NCBI RefSeq assembly: GCF_030408415.1
Contig: NZ_CP046976.1
Location: 2,022,372 to 2,086,371, forward strand
Direction: 5' to 3'
DNA length: 64,000 bases
Source of the DNA: Corynebacterium appendicis CIP 107643
GTDB lineage: Bacteria > Actinomycetota > Actinomycetes > Mycobacteriales > Mycobacteriaceae
The notes under the pieces were generated by a model. The model was not told where the DNA came from and did no database searches. It saw only the letters and a list, made by a program, of their open reading frames with translations. Made by a program: the position numbers and the translations under genes. Positions 1 to 8,014 of this stretch are shown in pieces; positions within the stretch are counted from its first letter, which is position 1; the number at the start of each line of letters is the position of its first letter.

Positions 1-548
1 TGGTCGAACGAAATCCGAACGCTTGGGAGCTCGGCCCGGAGATCATCACGATGACCCGGTCGCTCGAGGATCTCGGGGACCTACCCGCCTCCAAGCCCGA
101 CGTAGAATTCCGCATCGACACAGAGCCCGACGACGCCTGGCTGGACATGTACCACTTCCGCGGCCGTCCGCTGCCGCCGGAAGCGCTCGCGGAGCTGGCA
201 GAGGAGATCGACGGGGAGCTCGGCTTCGGCCGCCTGCTCGCGCACGCCCGCGAGCCCGACGAGCACACCATCGCGATCACACGCGGCACCATCACCTCGT
301 CCGATGACGGACGCGTCTGGCTCGGCTACTCCGCCGTCGAGGTCGCGCCGGACTACCGCCGCCAAGGCCTCGGCATCGCGCTCGGCGAGCACATGCTCCA
401 CTGGGGAGCCTCCCGCGGCGCGACCAACGCCTACCTGCAAGTCCTCGCCACCAACGACGCCGGGATCGGGCTGTACGACAAGCTCGGATTCATCGAGCAC
501 CACCGCCACCGCTACGCCACCCTGAAACTCGAGGGTGATCTAGGGTAG
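1..548 (+). CDS. GNAT acetyltransferase, N-acetylglutamate synthase type (5' end outside window)
   Basis: The frame is open from the first bases of the window with no stop, so this is the C-terminal part of a longer protein; the ATG at 51 is probably internal. Residues after position 51 hold the GNAT acetyl-CoA loop (a valine-rich strand, then RRQGLG at about nt 355-372) and the final strand with LYDKLGF typical of Gcn5-related acetyltransferases. In C. glutamicum the gene next to xthA and cls encodes the unusual N-acetylglutamate synthase that makes acetylglutamate for arginine synthesis. I infer the same role from position and fold. Any other GNAT acetyltransferase remains possible because half of the protein is missing. 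Confidence 0.75.
   Translation, partial: VERNPNAWELGPEIITMTRSLEDLGDLPASKPDVEFRIDTEPDDAWLDMYHFRGRPLPPEALAELAEEIDGELGFGRLLAHAREPDEHTIAITRGTITSSDDGRVWLGYSAVEVAPDYRRQGLGIALGEHMLHWGASRGATNAYLQVLATNDAGIGLYDKLGFIEHHRHRYATLKLEGDLG
541..546 (+). promoter_or_regulatory. Putative -10 box for a leaderless xthA transcript
   Basis: TAGGGT lies seven bases before the xthA ATG and overlaps the stop codon of the acetyltransferase gene. No Shine-Dalgarno sequence is visible. The TAnnnT hexamer fits the corynebacterial -10 consensus, and the spacing would put the transcript start at or next to the start codon. Confidence 0.4.
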
Positions 549-553
549 AGCGC

Positions 554-1336
554 ATGCGGATTGCCACGTGGAACATCAACTCGGTGCGTACGCGCGTCGA
601 CCGCGCCGTCGCGTTTCTGGAGCGCAACGACATCGACGTCCTGGCTATGCAGGAAACCAAGTGCGCGGACGACAAATTCCCGTACTCGGCGTTCGAGGCG
701 GCGGGCTACGAGGTCGCCCACGTCGGCTACCACCAGTGGAACGGTGTCGCGCTGATTTCGCGCGTGGGCCTGGACAATGTCAGAGACCACTTCCCCAACC
801 AGCCGCGCTTCCACAAAGATCCTGAAAAACCGCAAGAACGAGAGGCACGAGCAGTCGGCGCCACCTGCGGCGGGGTGGACATCTGGAGCCTGTACGTCCC
901 CAACGGCCGCGAGATCGGCGACCGCCACTACGACTACAAGCTCGAGTTCCTGTGGCGCCTCGCCGAGGCCGTCGAGCCGGGTACTCCGCAGGTCTTCTGC
1001 GGCGACTACAACATCGCCCCGACCGACAAGGACGTGTGGGACCGCGCCTTCTTCGAAGGCAAGACGCACGTCACGGAGCCGGAGCGTGCGGCCTTCGACA
1101 ACCTCCTCGAATCCGGGCTCGCTCCCATTAAGCACGAGGACCCGTATTCATATTGGGATTACAAGGCCATGCGCTTCCAAAAGAATGAAGGCATGCTCAT
1201 CGATTTCCAGTTGACGGGAATGGAGGCAGGGGGGTTCGTCGATAAGCATGAGCGCGAAGGCAAGGGCGCTTCTGACCACGCACCCGTCGTCGCGGACTAC
1301 GACGTGACGCGCGTGCTTATCGACGACGTCCGATGA
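554..1336 (+). CDS. xthA: Exodeoxyribonuclease III / AP endonuclease
   Basis: This 260-residue protein is full length for the ExoIII family. It cuts DNA at abasic sites and degrades 3' ends in base excision repair, in the cytoplasm. Family motifs are in order: the N-terminal NINS strand, the metal-binding QETK at about residues 33-36, GDYN at about 150-153 and the C-terminal SDHAP at about 240-244 with the catalytic Asp-His pair. It starts six bases after the acetyltransferase stop and overlaps the cls start codon by four bases (ATGA), so xthA and cls are probably translationally coupled. The ATG at 554 is preferred because it begins the conserved first strand. Confidence 0.95.
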   Translation: MRIATWNINSVRTRVDRAVAFLERNDIDVLAMQETKCADDKFPYSAFEAAGYEVAHVGYHQWNGVALISRVGLDNVRDHFPNQPRFHKDPEKPQEREARAVGATCGGVDIWSLYVPNGREIGDRHYDYKLEFLWRLAEAVEPGTPQVFCGDYNIAPTDKDVWDRAFFEGKTHVTEPERAAFDNLLESGLAPIKHEDPYSYWDYKAMRFQKNEGMLIDFQLTGMEAGGFVDKHEREGKGASDHAPVVADYDVTRVLIDDVR

Positions 1337-2892
1337 TCCCCGACCTTTCCACCTGGCAACTGATCCTGATGATCGTGGATTACACGATCAAATTCGCCGT
1401 GATCGGTGTCATCCCCGAAAACCGCAAACCGTCCAGCGCGAACGCATGGCTGCTGGTCATCCTCCTGATCCCGTTCATCGGCCTGCCGCTGTATTTCTTC
1501 TTCGGTTCGACGTATCTCTCGCGGCGGCGCCACCGCATCCAAAAAGAAGCGCACAACGAGATCAACGACGTCCACGCCGAATTCCCCGACGTGCCCGACA
1601 GCGTGCGACTCTCCGGCGACGTCGCGTCGATGGCGCACCTCAACCGCACGCTCACCGGGTACCCCGCGCTCGAAGGCCACGCGAAAGCGCTGTGGACCGA
1701 CTACCAAAAGACAATGCTGCGCATCGCCGAGCTTATCGACGCCTCCACCTCCCACGTCCACATCGAAATCTACGCCCAAGCCTGGGACACCACGACAGCC
1801 CCCGTGTTCGAGGCAATGGAGCGCGCCGTTTCCCGCGGCGTGAAAGTCCGTGTGCTTTTCGACCACATCGGCTCCCAGAAATACCCCGGCTTCCGCGCGT
1901 TCAAGCGCAAGCTCACCGCCGCCGGCATCGAGTGGAACCTCATGCTTCCCCTGCTGCCGCTGCAGTGGCGCTTCCGCCGGCCCGACCTGCGCAACCACCG
2001 CAAGCTCATCGTCATCGATGACCGCGTCGCGATGATGGGCTCCTTCAACCTCATCGACCGCTCCTACCTGGTGCGCAGCCACGTCAAGAAGGGACGCCAG
2101 TGGGTGGACTCGTTTGTCGAACTCACCGGCCCGATCGTCGCCTCGCTTGAGTCCCTGTTCGCCGTCGACTGGTACACCGAATCCGGCGAAGTCATCGACA
2201 TCACCCCGCCGCACGACAACGAGCCAGCTGCCGACACTTCCACGTTGCAGCTCATCCCCTCCGGCCCCGGATACACCACCGAGCCCAACCTGCGGATGTT
2301 CAACACCCTCATCCACCACGCGCGTGAAAGGTTGGTTCTTTGTTCACCATATTTCGTGCCCGACGACTCCATGCTCGAGGCCATCACCACCGCTTGTTAC
2401 AGGGGTGTCCGTGTGGATCTTCTCGTGGGCGAGAAAGCCGACCAGTTCATGGTCCAACACGCCCAATCCGCCTACTACCAGCAGCTTCTCGAGGCCGGCG
2501 TCCACATCTGGCAGTTCCCCGCCCCCTACGTCCTCCACTCCAAGTTCGCCATCGCCGACCCCGTCGCCTGGGCCGACTCCCCTTCCGAACAGTCCAATCC
2601 GGAAGCTTTCGAAGGCTCCCCCAAAGCCAGCTCCACCCCTGATGCCGCGACCGCCGCCGACCTACACGAAATCGCCATCATGGGCAGCTCCAACATGGAC
2701 ATGCGCTCGTTCTCCCTCAATTACGAGAACAGCCTGTTCGTCCTGGACGGCCCCCTCATCACCGACCTGTGCGACCTCGCCGCCGCCTACCTCTCCGTCT
2801 CCCACGAGCTCACCCTCGAAGAGTGGAACCAGCGGTCCTGGTTCCGCCGCTACATCGACAACGTGCTCAAACTGACTTCGGCGCTGCAGTAG
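1333..2892 (+). CDS. cls: Cardiolipin synthase, phospholipase D family
   Basis: This 519-residue membrane enzyme joins two phosphatidylglycerol molecules into cardiolipin. Two N-terminal membrane segments (about residues 8-28 and 38-58) are followed by two PLD domains. The first HKD motif is HRKLIVIDD from His222 with GSFN behind it. The second starts HSKFAIAD at His402. Here the usual short link to GSSNMDMRSF is replaced by roughly 40 residues rich in Ser, Pro and Ala. Both catalytic histidines and lysines are kept, so activity is likely. The start codon overlaps the xthA stop. No terminator is visible directly behind the gene; a 100-base inverted-repeat element follows. Confidence 0.93.
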   Translation: MIPDLSTWQLILMIVDYTIKFAVIGVIPENRKPSSANAWLLVILLIPFIGLPLYFFFGSTYLSRRRHRIQKEAHNEINDVHAEFPDVPDSVRLSGDVASMAHLNRTLTGYPALEGHAKALWTDYQKTMLRIAELIDASTSHVHIEIYAQAWDTTTAPVFEAMERAVSRGVKVRVLFDHIGSQKYPGFRAFKRKLTAAGIEWNLMLPLLPLQWRFRRPDLRNHRKLIVIDDRVAMMGSFNLIDRSYLVRSHVKKGRQWVDSFVELTGPIVASLESLFAVDWYTESGEVIDITPPHDNEPAADTSTLQLIPSGPGYTTEPNLRMFNTLIHHARERLVLCSPYFVPDDSMLEAITTACYRGVRVDLLVGEKADQFMVQHAQSAYYQQLLEAGVHIWQFPAPYVLHSKFAIADPVAWADSPSEQSNPEAFEGSPKASSTPDAATAADLHEIAIMGSSNMDMRSFSLNYENSLFVLDGPLITDLCDLAAAYLSVSHELTLEEWNQRSWFRRYIDNVLKLTSALQ

Positions 2893-2925
2893 CACGCACC
2901 CAAGATCGTGCAGGCAAGCTACCCA

Positions 2926-3025
2926 GTGAATCTGTTTACATATCCCACTTGCACGCTTCCTTATATGCGCAGGTAGGAGCGTTTATGGCTTTTCGGACGG
3001 TACCGCGAAATGTAAACAGATTCAC
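2926..3025. repeat. 100-base element bounded by 16-base perfect inverted repeats
   Basis: GTGAATCTGTTTACAT at 2926-2941 is repeated as its exact reverse complement at 3010-3025. The 68-base interior holds a weaker nested inverted repeat (ACGCTTCC against GGAGCGT). The element sits between two convergent genes. It could be a MITE-like insertion or a long hairpin. I saw no second copy in this window. Confidence 0.6.
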
Positions 3026-3107
3026 CAGCGGGTTCTGAAAGCGCGCGACCCGCGCCCTGGCCATGACGCGGCACCGAGGAAAGAGTGAAAAAGAACGGGA
3101 AAAGAAA

Positions 3108-3136
3108 ACCTGCGGCGGGAAGATCCAACCGCAGGT
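3108..3136 (-). terminator. Rho-independent terminator of the ABC exporter genes
   Basis: ACCTGCGG at 3108-3115 pairs perfectly with CCGCAGGT at 3129-3136. Read on the minus strand, the hairpin is followed by TTTTCTTTT. It lies about 25 bases behind the permease stop. Confidence 0.8.
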
Positions 3137-3160
3137 GACTCCTTGTTTGTGGGCTCACGC

Positions 3161-3913
3161 TTAGGCGTCGCGGCGCTCCAGGAGCAAAAGGCCGACGCAG
3201 TAGACCACGACTGCCCACACAACGACGATGCCGAAGGCGCCCCACACGCCGATCGCGTCGCCTCCGAAGGGGTTGGGCGCCTGCGGCGGGGTGTTCAGTG
3301 CGAAGATGGTCATGTTCTGGAACGGAGCGATGAACTGCAGCTTCGTCCCGATCTTGGGAATGAAAGCGAGGATCGTCTCGATGATCGGCAGTGCCAGCAC
3401 GATCACCACGACACCGGCCGTAGCCCGGATGATCCAGCCGAGCCCCTGCACGAGCAGGACAACGATGAAGGACAGGAGCGGCAAAGCCCACAGGGCACGC
3501 CGGGCGAAGATATCGCTGGTCCAGTTGATCGGGTTGGGCGCCAAAGCATCGCCGACTGTGTACGAGACCACCAAGGTGACCAGCGTGATCACTGCGGCGA
3601 TCAGACCGTAAACCACCAGCTTGGCCAGGGCGACCTGCCAGCGGCGGGGCGTGATCGCGAAGTTGATGGAGTTGACGTTGTAGCGGTATTCGGTAGTCAC
3701 GACCATCGCCGCCTGAATCATCAGCGGGATGAGGCCCAAGGCCAGGAAGTTCTGGGCGGCGATCGCGGCGGCATAGAGCGGGTACTCAGTGCTATCCAGG
3801 GCCGCACTGACACCGGTGAAAAACACCGGAAGCAAGATGGCCAGGCCCGTGGTCCACCAGAGGGACTTGGTGGTGCGGAGTTTCGTCCATTCGGAAAGCA
3901 TTGTATTAAGCAC
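3161..3913 (-). CDS. ABC-2 type exporter permease
   Basis: This 250-residue membrane protein has about six hydrophobic segments and begins with the ELRKL-like motif SEWTKLRTTKS, typical of ABC-2 permeases that work with DrrA/CcmA-type ATPases. The start codon lies inside the 3' end of the ATPase gene (overlap 3906-3913), so the two form one translationally coupled unit. The substrate is unknown. Lipid, antibiotic or peptide export are all possible for this class. A strong terminator follows. Confidence 0.85.
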   Translation of the reverse strand: MLNTMLSEWTKLRTTKSLWWTTGLAILLPVFFTGVSAALDSTEYPLYAAAIAAQNFLALGLIPLMIQAAMVVTTEYRYNVNSINFAITPRRWQVALAKLVVYGLIAAVITLVTLVVSYTVGDALAPNPINWTSDIFARRALWALPLLSFIVVLLVQGLGWIIRATAGVVVIVLALPIIETILAFIPKIGTKLQFIAPFQNMTIFALNTPPQAPNPFGGDAIGVWGAFGIVVVWAVVVYCVGLLLLERRDA

Positions 3914-4928
3914 GGTGATCTCCCGTCATGGAATCGAAAGTGTCGGGGCCAGCCGACGCGGAACCAGTGGGGTCAGCGGAACCAGCGGCAGGACCAGCGG
4001 CCGGCCCCGCGGGCATCCCAGTCTGGTATTCGACGGCGCTCTCGGTGCGGCGGATGTAGGCGTCTTCGAGGGAGGCGCGGCGCTCGGAAAGCTCGGTGAG
4101 CATGATGCCGGTCGAGAACGCGAGTGCGCCGATGTCCTCGGAGGAGCGGCTGGGGATCTCCAATACAGCGCGGCCGTCGAGGTCGGCGGCTTGGGTGAAC
4201 TCAATTCCTTCCGAGCGAAGGGCAGCGGCGAACTGGTCGAGGTGCGGGGTGCGCACGACGGTGGTGACGGCGGAGTTCTCCTTGATGAACTCGTGGACGG
4301 CCCCGGCTGCGACAAGGCGGCCCTTGCCGATGACCACGAGCTGGTCGGCGGTCTGAGCCATCTCGGAAAGCAGGTGGGAGGACACCAGCACGGTGCGGCC
4401 TTCAGCGGCGAAGCGGCGCAGCAGTTCGCGGACCCAGCGGATGCCTTCGGGGTCGAGGCCGTTGACGGGCTCGTCGAGGATCAGGTATTCGGGGTCGCCG
4501 AGCATGGCTGCGGCAATGCCGAGGCGCTGGCCCATACCGAGGGAAAAACCACCAGCCTTTTTATTCGCCACAGAGGTCAGGCCGACCAGGTCGAGCACTT
4601 CATCGACGCGGGAGGTCGGGATGCCCGAGGCTTGGGCCTGCCACAGCAGCGCGTTGCGGGCGGAGCGGTTGGGGTGGATCGCCTTGGCATCCAGAAGCGC
4701 CCCGACCTTGCGGAGGGGGTTGGAAAGGGAGCGGTAGGGGGCGCCGTCGATAAGCGCGGTGCCTGATGTTGGCGTGTCGAGGCCTAAGATCATGCGCATC
4801 GTCGTCGATTTGCCGGCGCCGTTCGGCCCGAGGAAGCCGGTGACCACGCCGGGCTCGACCTGGAACGTGAGGTCGTCGACCGCGCGGACCTGCCCATATT
4901 CTTTGGTCAGGTTCTGTACGTCAATCAT
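3906..4928 (-). CDS. ABC transporter ATP-binding protein, DrrA/CcmA type
   Basis: This 340-residue ATPase energises the permease encoded behind it. Walker A is GPNGAGKST at about residues 35-43, the signature is SLGMGQ at about 135-140, and Walker B with LILDEP follows. The last 40 residues are Ala-, Gly- and Pro-rich (PAGPAAGPAAGSA), which is not part of the fold. One copy of the 11-base word discussed in the findings encodes LID within ALIDG at 4745-4755. The gene overlaps the Nudix gene start-to-end by eight bases (4921-4928). Confidence 0.93.
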   Translation of the reverse strand: MIDVQNLTKEYGQVRAVDDLTFQVEPGVVTGFLGPNGAGKSTTMRMILGLDTPTSGTALIDGAPYRSLSNPLRKVGALLDAKAIHPNRSARNALLWQAQASGIPTSRVDEVLDLVGLTSVANKKAGGFSLGMGQRLGIAAAMLGDPEYLILDEPVNGLDPEGIRWVRELLRRFAAEGRTVLVSSHLLSEMAQTADQLVVIGKGRLVAAGAVHEFIKENSAVTTVVRTPHLDQFAAALRSEGIEFTQAADLDGRAVLEIPSRSSEDIGALAFSTGIMLTELSERRASLEDAYIRRTESAVEYQTGMPAGPAAGPAAGSADPTGSASAGPDTFDSMTGDHRA

Positions 4929-5385
4929 GCGATTCAGCGTGCCACAAAAGCACGCTTAACGACGACTCAAACCCCCGGTGCAGCTCATACTCCCTGATTC
5001 TGTTCAGCGGAACCCACAGAAGCTCCATAGATTCTGCGTTGGGTTCAAGGTCGATGGGCTCACCGGTCGTGGTGTGCGCCATGACGGTGGTGTAGGTCCA
5101 GCCGGGCTCTTCGCCTGCGGTGACCAGCTCTTTTTCCACTGAGACGAGCGAGGTGTCGATCCCGCACTCCTCCACCGTCTCGCGCAGCGCCGCCTCCTGC
5201 GCCGTCTCGTGCGAATCGCGCGCGCCGCCGGGCAGCGCCCACGTCCCGCCGTCGGCGACCCAGTGCGCCCGGTGCTGCAGCAGCACCGTGCCCCCGGCGC
5301 GCAGGAACAGTCCCGCCGCACCGTACTTTCCCCACACGCGCTTGCCGCCGGGGCCGTCGACCCACCCGTTGCCGTCACCTTCCAT
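4921..5385 (-). CDS. Nudix hydrolase
   Basis: The protein has 154 residues from the ATG at 5385. The Nudix box is complete: a glycine-started loop GGARDSHETAQEAALRE continuing to TVEECGI, giving the G-x5-E-x7-REUxEExGU pattern. Such enzymes hydrolyse nucleoside diphosphates linked to another moiety; the substrate cannot be read from sequence. An upstream start at 5454 is possible, but the ATG at 5385 is preceded at seven bases by TAGACT, suggesting leaderless transcription from exactly there. The 3' end overlaps the ABC ATPase start, so it probably heads that operon. Confidence 0.85.
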   Translation of the reverse strand: MEGDGNGWVDGPGGKRVWGKYGAAGLFLRAGGTVLLQHRAHWVADGGTWALPGGARDSHETAQEAALRETVEECGIDTSLVSVEKELVTAGEEPGWTYTTVMAHTTTGEPIDLEPNAESMELLWVPLNRIREYELHRGFESSLSVLLWHAESHD

Positions 5386-5392
5386 GCGAACC

Positions 5393-5398
5393 AGTCTA
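5393..5398 (-). promoter_or_regulatory. Putative -10 box for the leaderless Nudix transcript
   Basis: TAGACT on the minus strand lies seven bases from the Nudix ATG at 5385. It is back to back with the glnX promoter, so this 56-base gap would carry two divergent leaderless promoters. Confidence 0.4.
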
Positions 5399-5429
5399 AC
5401 GGTGCACATGAACCACGGTGCTAGTGCGC

Positions 5430-5435
5430 TATTCT
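5430..5435 (+). promoter_or_regulatory. Putative -10 box for the leaderless glnX transcript
   Basis: TATTCT is followed after six bases (GGGGCA) by the ATG at 5442. The GGGG is too close to the start to act as a normal ribosome binding site, so a leaderless message is more likely. Confidence 0.4.
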
Positions 5436-5441
5436 GGGGCA

Positions 5442-6968
5442 ATGACGCGGGCACAGCGGGCGGAGCGAGCGAAGCGGCGGGAGAAGGCAGCCACCCAGGC
5501 CGTCGTTGCCGCCGCCGAACCAGCCGACCGCAAGGCCGTCAAACTTCCCCGCTTCACCCCGCGGAAGTCGAAGGCTCGCCCGGACGACCTGGTGGCGCAC
5601 GAGGACGCATGGCTGGACCAGCTGGAGGAGACGCCGCGGCGGAAGGGGCTGCACGGCATCAGGACCCGCCTGGGGGAGTACATGGGCGGCACAGGTCGTT
5701 GGGTGGGGGATGCGTGGGGGTTTGTGAGTTCGACCGTCGGCAAGCTTTTGCTGATGTTGCTGATGGTGACGTTGTTCATGGTCGCGGGCGCGTGGGCGGC
5801 GTCGCAGGCGAGCGCGAACCGTGAGTCGGGGCTGCAGACGCTGCTGAATGCGACGGAGCCGATGAGCAATTCGGCGCACACGCTGTTCACGTCGATGAGC
5901 CAGGCGGACGCGTTGGCGACAACGTCGTTCGTGCAGCCCGGTCTGCAGACGGCGGAGTCGCATCAGGAATACCTGGACGCGATCGACAGCGCGGTGGTCG
6001 CGGCGGACGAGGTGCTGCGCGGCAGCGTGGTCACGCGCGCGGACGACACGGACTCGGTGCAGGACCTAGTGCGCGAGATTCAGCGCCTCATCCCGCAGTA
6101 CACGGGCTTAATGGAGCGCGCGCAGGCGAATCAGCGCGTGGGCAACCCGCTGGGCGTGGCGTACATGACACAGGCGAGTTCGCTGATGCACGAGACGATG
6201 TTGCTGAAGGCTCAGGTCATCCTCGATACCACGCGCGAGCAGGTGGAGGACGAGATGAACCGTCTCACCCGCGCGCAGCTGGTTCCGCTCTCGGGGCTGC
6301 TCGCCGCGCTCCTCGTGCTGGGTGGCGCGCAGTACGCGTTGTGGCGCATGTTCCGCCGCCGCCTGAACAAGGGTTTCCTCGCGGCGACAGCGCTCACGCT
6401 CGTCGCGATGGTGTGGCTGGGCGCGTCGAATATCGCGGCGTGGGACGCGGGCCGCCACGAGTTCGCGGGCACCGCGGGCCCGTACGAGCAGCTCACAAAC
6501 GCGCGGACGCAGGCGCAGGAGATGCGCACCGCGGAGACGATCACGCTGCTCACGCGCAATACGCAGCGCACGACAATGTCGATGAACGACACCTCGGCCG
6601 AGGTCGCGAACGCGCTCGACGCGGTGTCCGCCGTGACGAACGCGGACGAGATCATCACCGCCCGCAACGCGCTCGCGGATTGGCGCCTCACCCACACGTC
6701 CATGATGAACGCGCTGAACAGCGGCGACTACGACCGCGCAGTCGAGCTCTCCGCGGACAGCGAGGAGCCGACGACAGCGACCGCGTTCTCGCTTCTCGAC
6801 GACTCCCTCGGCGAGCTCATCGGCACCGCCCGCTACGCCCAACGCGCGCACATCAACGACGCGCTCGGCACCACCCGCGGCATGTCCACGGGCCTTCTGG
6901 TCCTCATGCTCGCCGCCATCGTGTGCGCATTCATCGGCGCCCGCCCCCGGATTCAGGAGTACGTGTGA
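5442..6968 (+). CDS. glnX: GlnX-type membrane signalling protein
   Basis: This 508-residue membrane protein carries the amino-acid signal from GlnH to the kinase PknG in actinobacteria. A basic cytoplasmic N-terminus of about 105 residues comes before the first membrane segment (near LLLMLLMVTLFMVAG), followed by a helical extracytoplasmic domain. Two close membrane segments lie in the middle (LSGLLAALLVLGG and FLAATALTLVAMVWL), then a second extracytoplasmic helical domain and a last membrane segment at about 485-505. The repeated layout suggests an internal duplication. ATG 5442 is chosen over an upstream start because it opens a typical basic N-terminus. The stop overlaps the glnH start by one base (TGATG), and pknG follows. 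Confidence 0.88.
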   Translation: MTRAQRAERAKRREKAATQAVVAAAEPADRKAVKLPRFTPRKSKARPDDLVAHEDAWLDQLEETPRRKGLHGIRTRLGEYMGGTGRWVGDAWGFVSSTVGKLLLMLLMVTLFMVAGAWAASQASANRESGLQTLLNATEPMSNSAHTLFTSMSQADALATTSFVQPGLQTAESHQEYLDAIDSAVVAADEVLRGSVVTRADDTDSVQDLVREIQRLIPQYTGLMERAQANQRVGNPLGVAYMTQASSLMHETMLLKAQVILDTTREQVEDEMNRLTRAQLVPLSGLLAALLVLGGAQYALWRMFRRRLNKGFLAATALTLVAMVWLGASNIAAWDAGRHEFAGTAGPYEQLTNARTQAQEMRTAETITLLTRNTQRTTMSMNDTSAEVANALDAVSAVTNADEIITARNALADWRLTHTSMMNALNSGDYDRAVELSADSEEPTTATAFSLLDDSLGELIGTARYAQRAHINDALGTTRGMSTGLLVLMLAAIVCAFIGARPRIQEYV

Positions 6969-8011
6969 TGGCACGCATCGCTTATCGACGCCCACCCCTC
7001 CCCCACCCCGCCGCTTCCCTCACCGCAGCTCTCGCCGCCGTGGCTCTCACGCTTTCCTCCTGCGCGCCCACCCCTCCCCCGCCGCAGGAGCAGGCCAGCA
7101 ACGACACCACCCACGACGAGCTGTTCCCTCCCGGCGCGCAGCTCGACGAGCCCGGTGAAGAGCCCAGCGAGACCGCCGAGCCCGCCGACTGGGAAGGCTC
7201 GCTGCGCCCGGACGACACAACACCGGAGGAACGGATCCCGGAGATCCACAAGCGCGGCCGCATCATCATCGGTGTGGACCAGTCCCAGTACCTGCTGAGC
7301 TTCCGCGACAACGCCACCGGCGAGCTCAAAGGCTTCGAGATTGACCTTGCCCGGGAGATTTCAAGAGACATTTTCGGCGACCCGGACAAGGTCGACTTCC
7401 GCTTCATCGACTCCACCATGCGCACGGAGGCGATCGTGTCGGGCCAGGTGGATATCGTGGTGCGCACCATGTCGATCACCAAGAAGCGCCTGGAGGCGAT
7501 CGATTTCTCCGCCCCCTACCTCGATTCCAGCGTGCGAATGCTCGTCCCGTCTGCCTCCGGCATCGAGTCCACCGGCGACATCACCGACGCGCGCATCTGC
7601 GTCGCCGACGGTTCCAATGTCGTCGACATGGCCCGCCGCACCTTCCCCGACCAGGAGATCCTGCGCACCCGCACCTGGACCGACTGCCTGATGGCCATGC
7701 AGCAGTTCCAGACCGGTGCCATCCTCGGCGACGAGACCATTCTCGCCGGCGCCGCCGCCCAGGACCCGCTGACCACCGTCACCGGCGAGGCGGTGGCGGA
7801 CCAGCAGTACTCCGTCGGCATTCCCAAGGGCAATGACGGCCTGACCCGCCAGGTCAACTCCACCCTCGAGCGCATCCGCGGCGACGGCACGTGGGACGCC
7901 ATGTTCGACAAGTGGCTCAGCCCGCATATCGGCGCCCGCTCCGCCCCCGCCCTCAAATACCGCCCCGACGAGCCCGACGCCGGCAACCCCGACAGCGCGG
8001 AAGGAGATTAA
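6968..8011 (+). CDS. glnH: GlnH-type solute-binding lipoprotein
   Basis: This 347-residue lipoprotein belongs to the family 3 amino-acid-binding proteins. In mycobacteria and corynebacteria GlnH senses amino acids such as aspartate and glutamate outside the membrane rather than feeding a transporter. The signal peptide ends in the lipobox LSSC, so the mature N-terminus is a lipid-anchored Cys. A Pro/Glu/Asp-rich linker of about 60 residues comes before the binding domain, which opens with GRIIIGVDQSQYLLSF and includes MSITKKRLEAIDFSAPY. The ATG at 6968 overlaps the glnX stop. There is no ABC permease next to it, which fits a sensory role with GlnX and PknG. Confidence 0.9.
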   Translation: MARIAYRRPPLPHPAASLTAALAAVALTLSSCAPTPPPPQEQASNDTTHDELFPPGAQLDEPGEEPSETAEPADWEGSLRPDDTTPEERIPEIHKRGRIIIGVDQSQYLLSFRDNATGELKGFEIDLAREISRDIFGDPDKVDFRFIDSTMRTEAIVSGQVDIVVRTMSITKKRLEAIDFSAPYLDSSVRMLVPSASGIESTGDITDARICVADGSNVVDMARRTFPDQEILRTRTWTDCLMAMQQFQTGAILGDETILAGAAAQDPLTTVTGEAVADQQYSVGIPKGNDGLTRQVNSTLERIRGDGTWDAMFDKWLSPHIGARSAPALKYRPDEPDAGNPDSAEGD

Positions 8012-8014
8012 GCC

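Noticed and set aside
6341..8011. Extended 556-residue version of the GlnH gene
   Set aside because: The first 209 residues are Arg/His-rich shadow of glnX; the lipoprotein signal begins at 6968.
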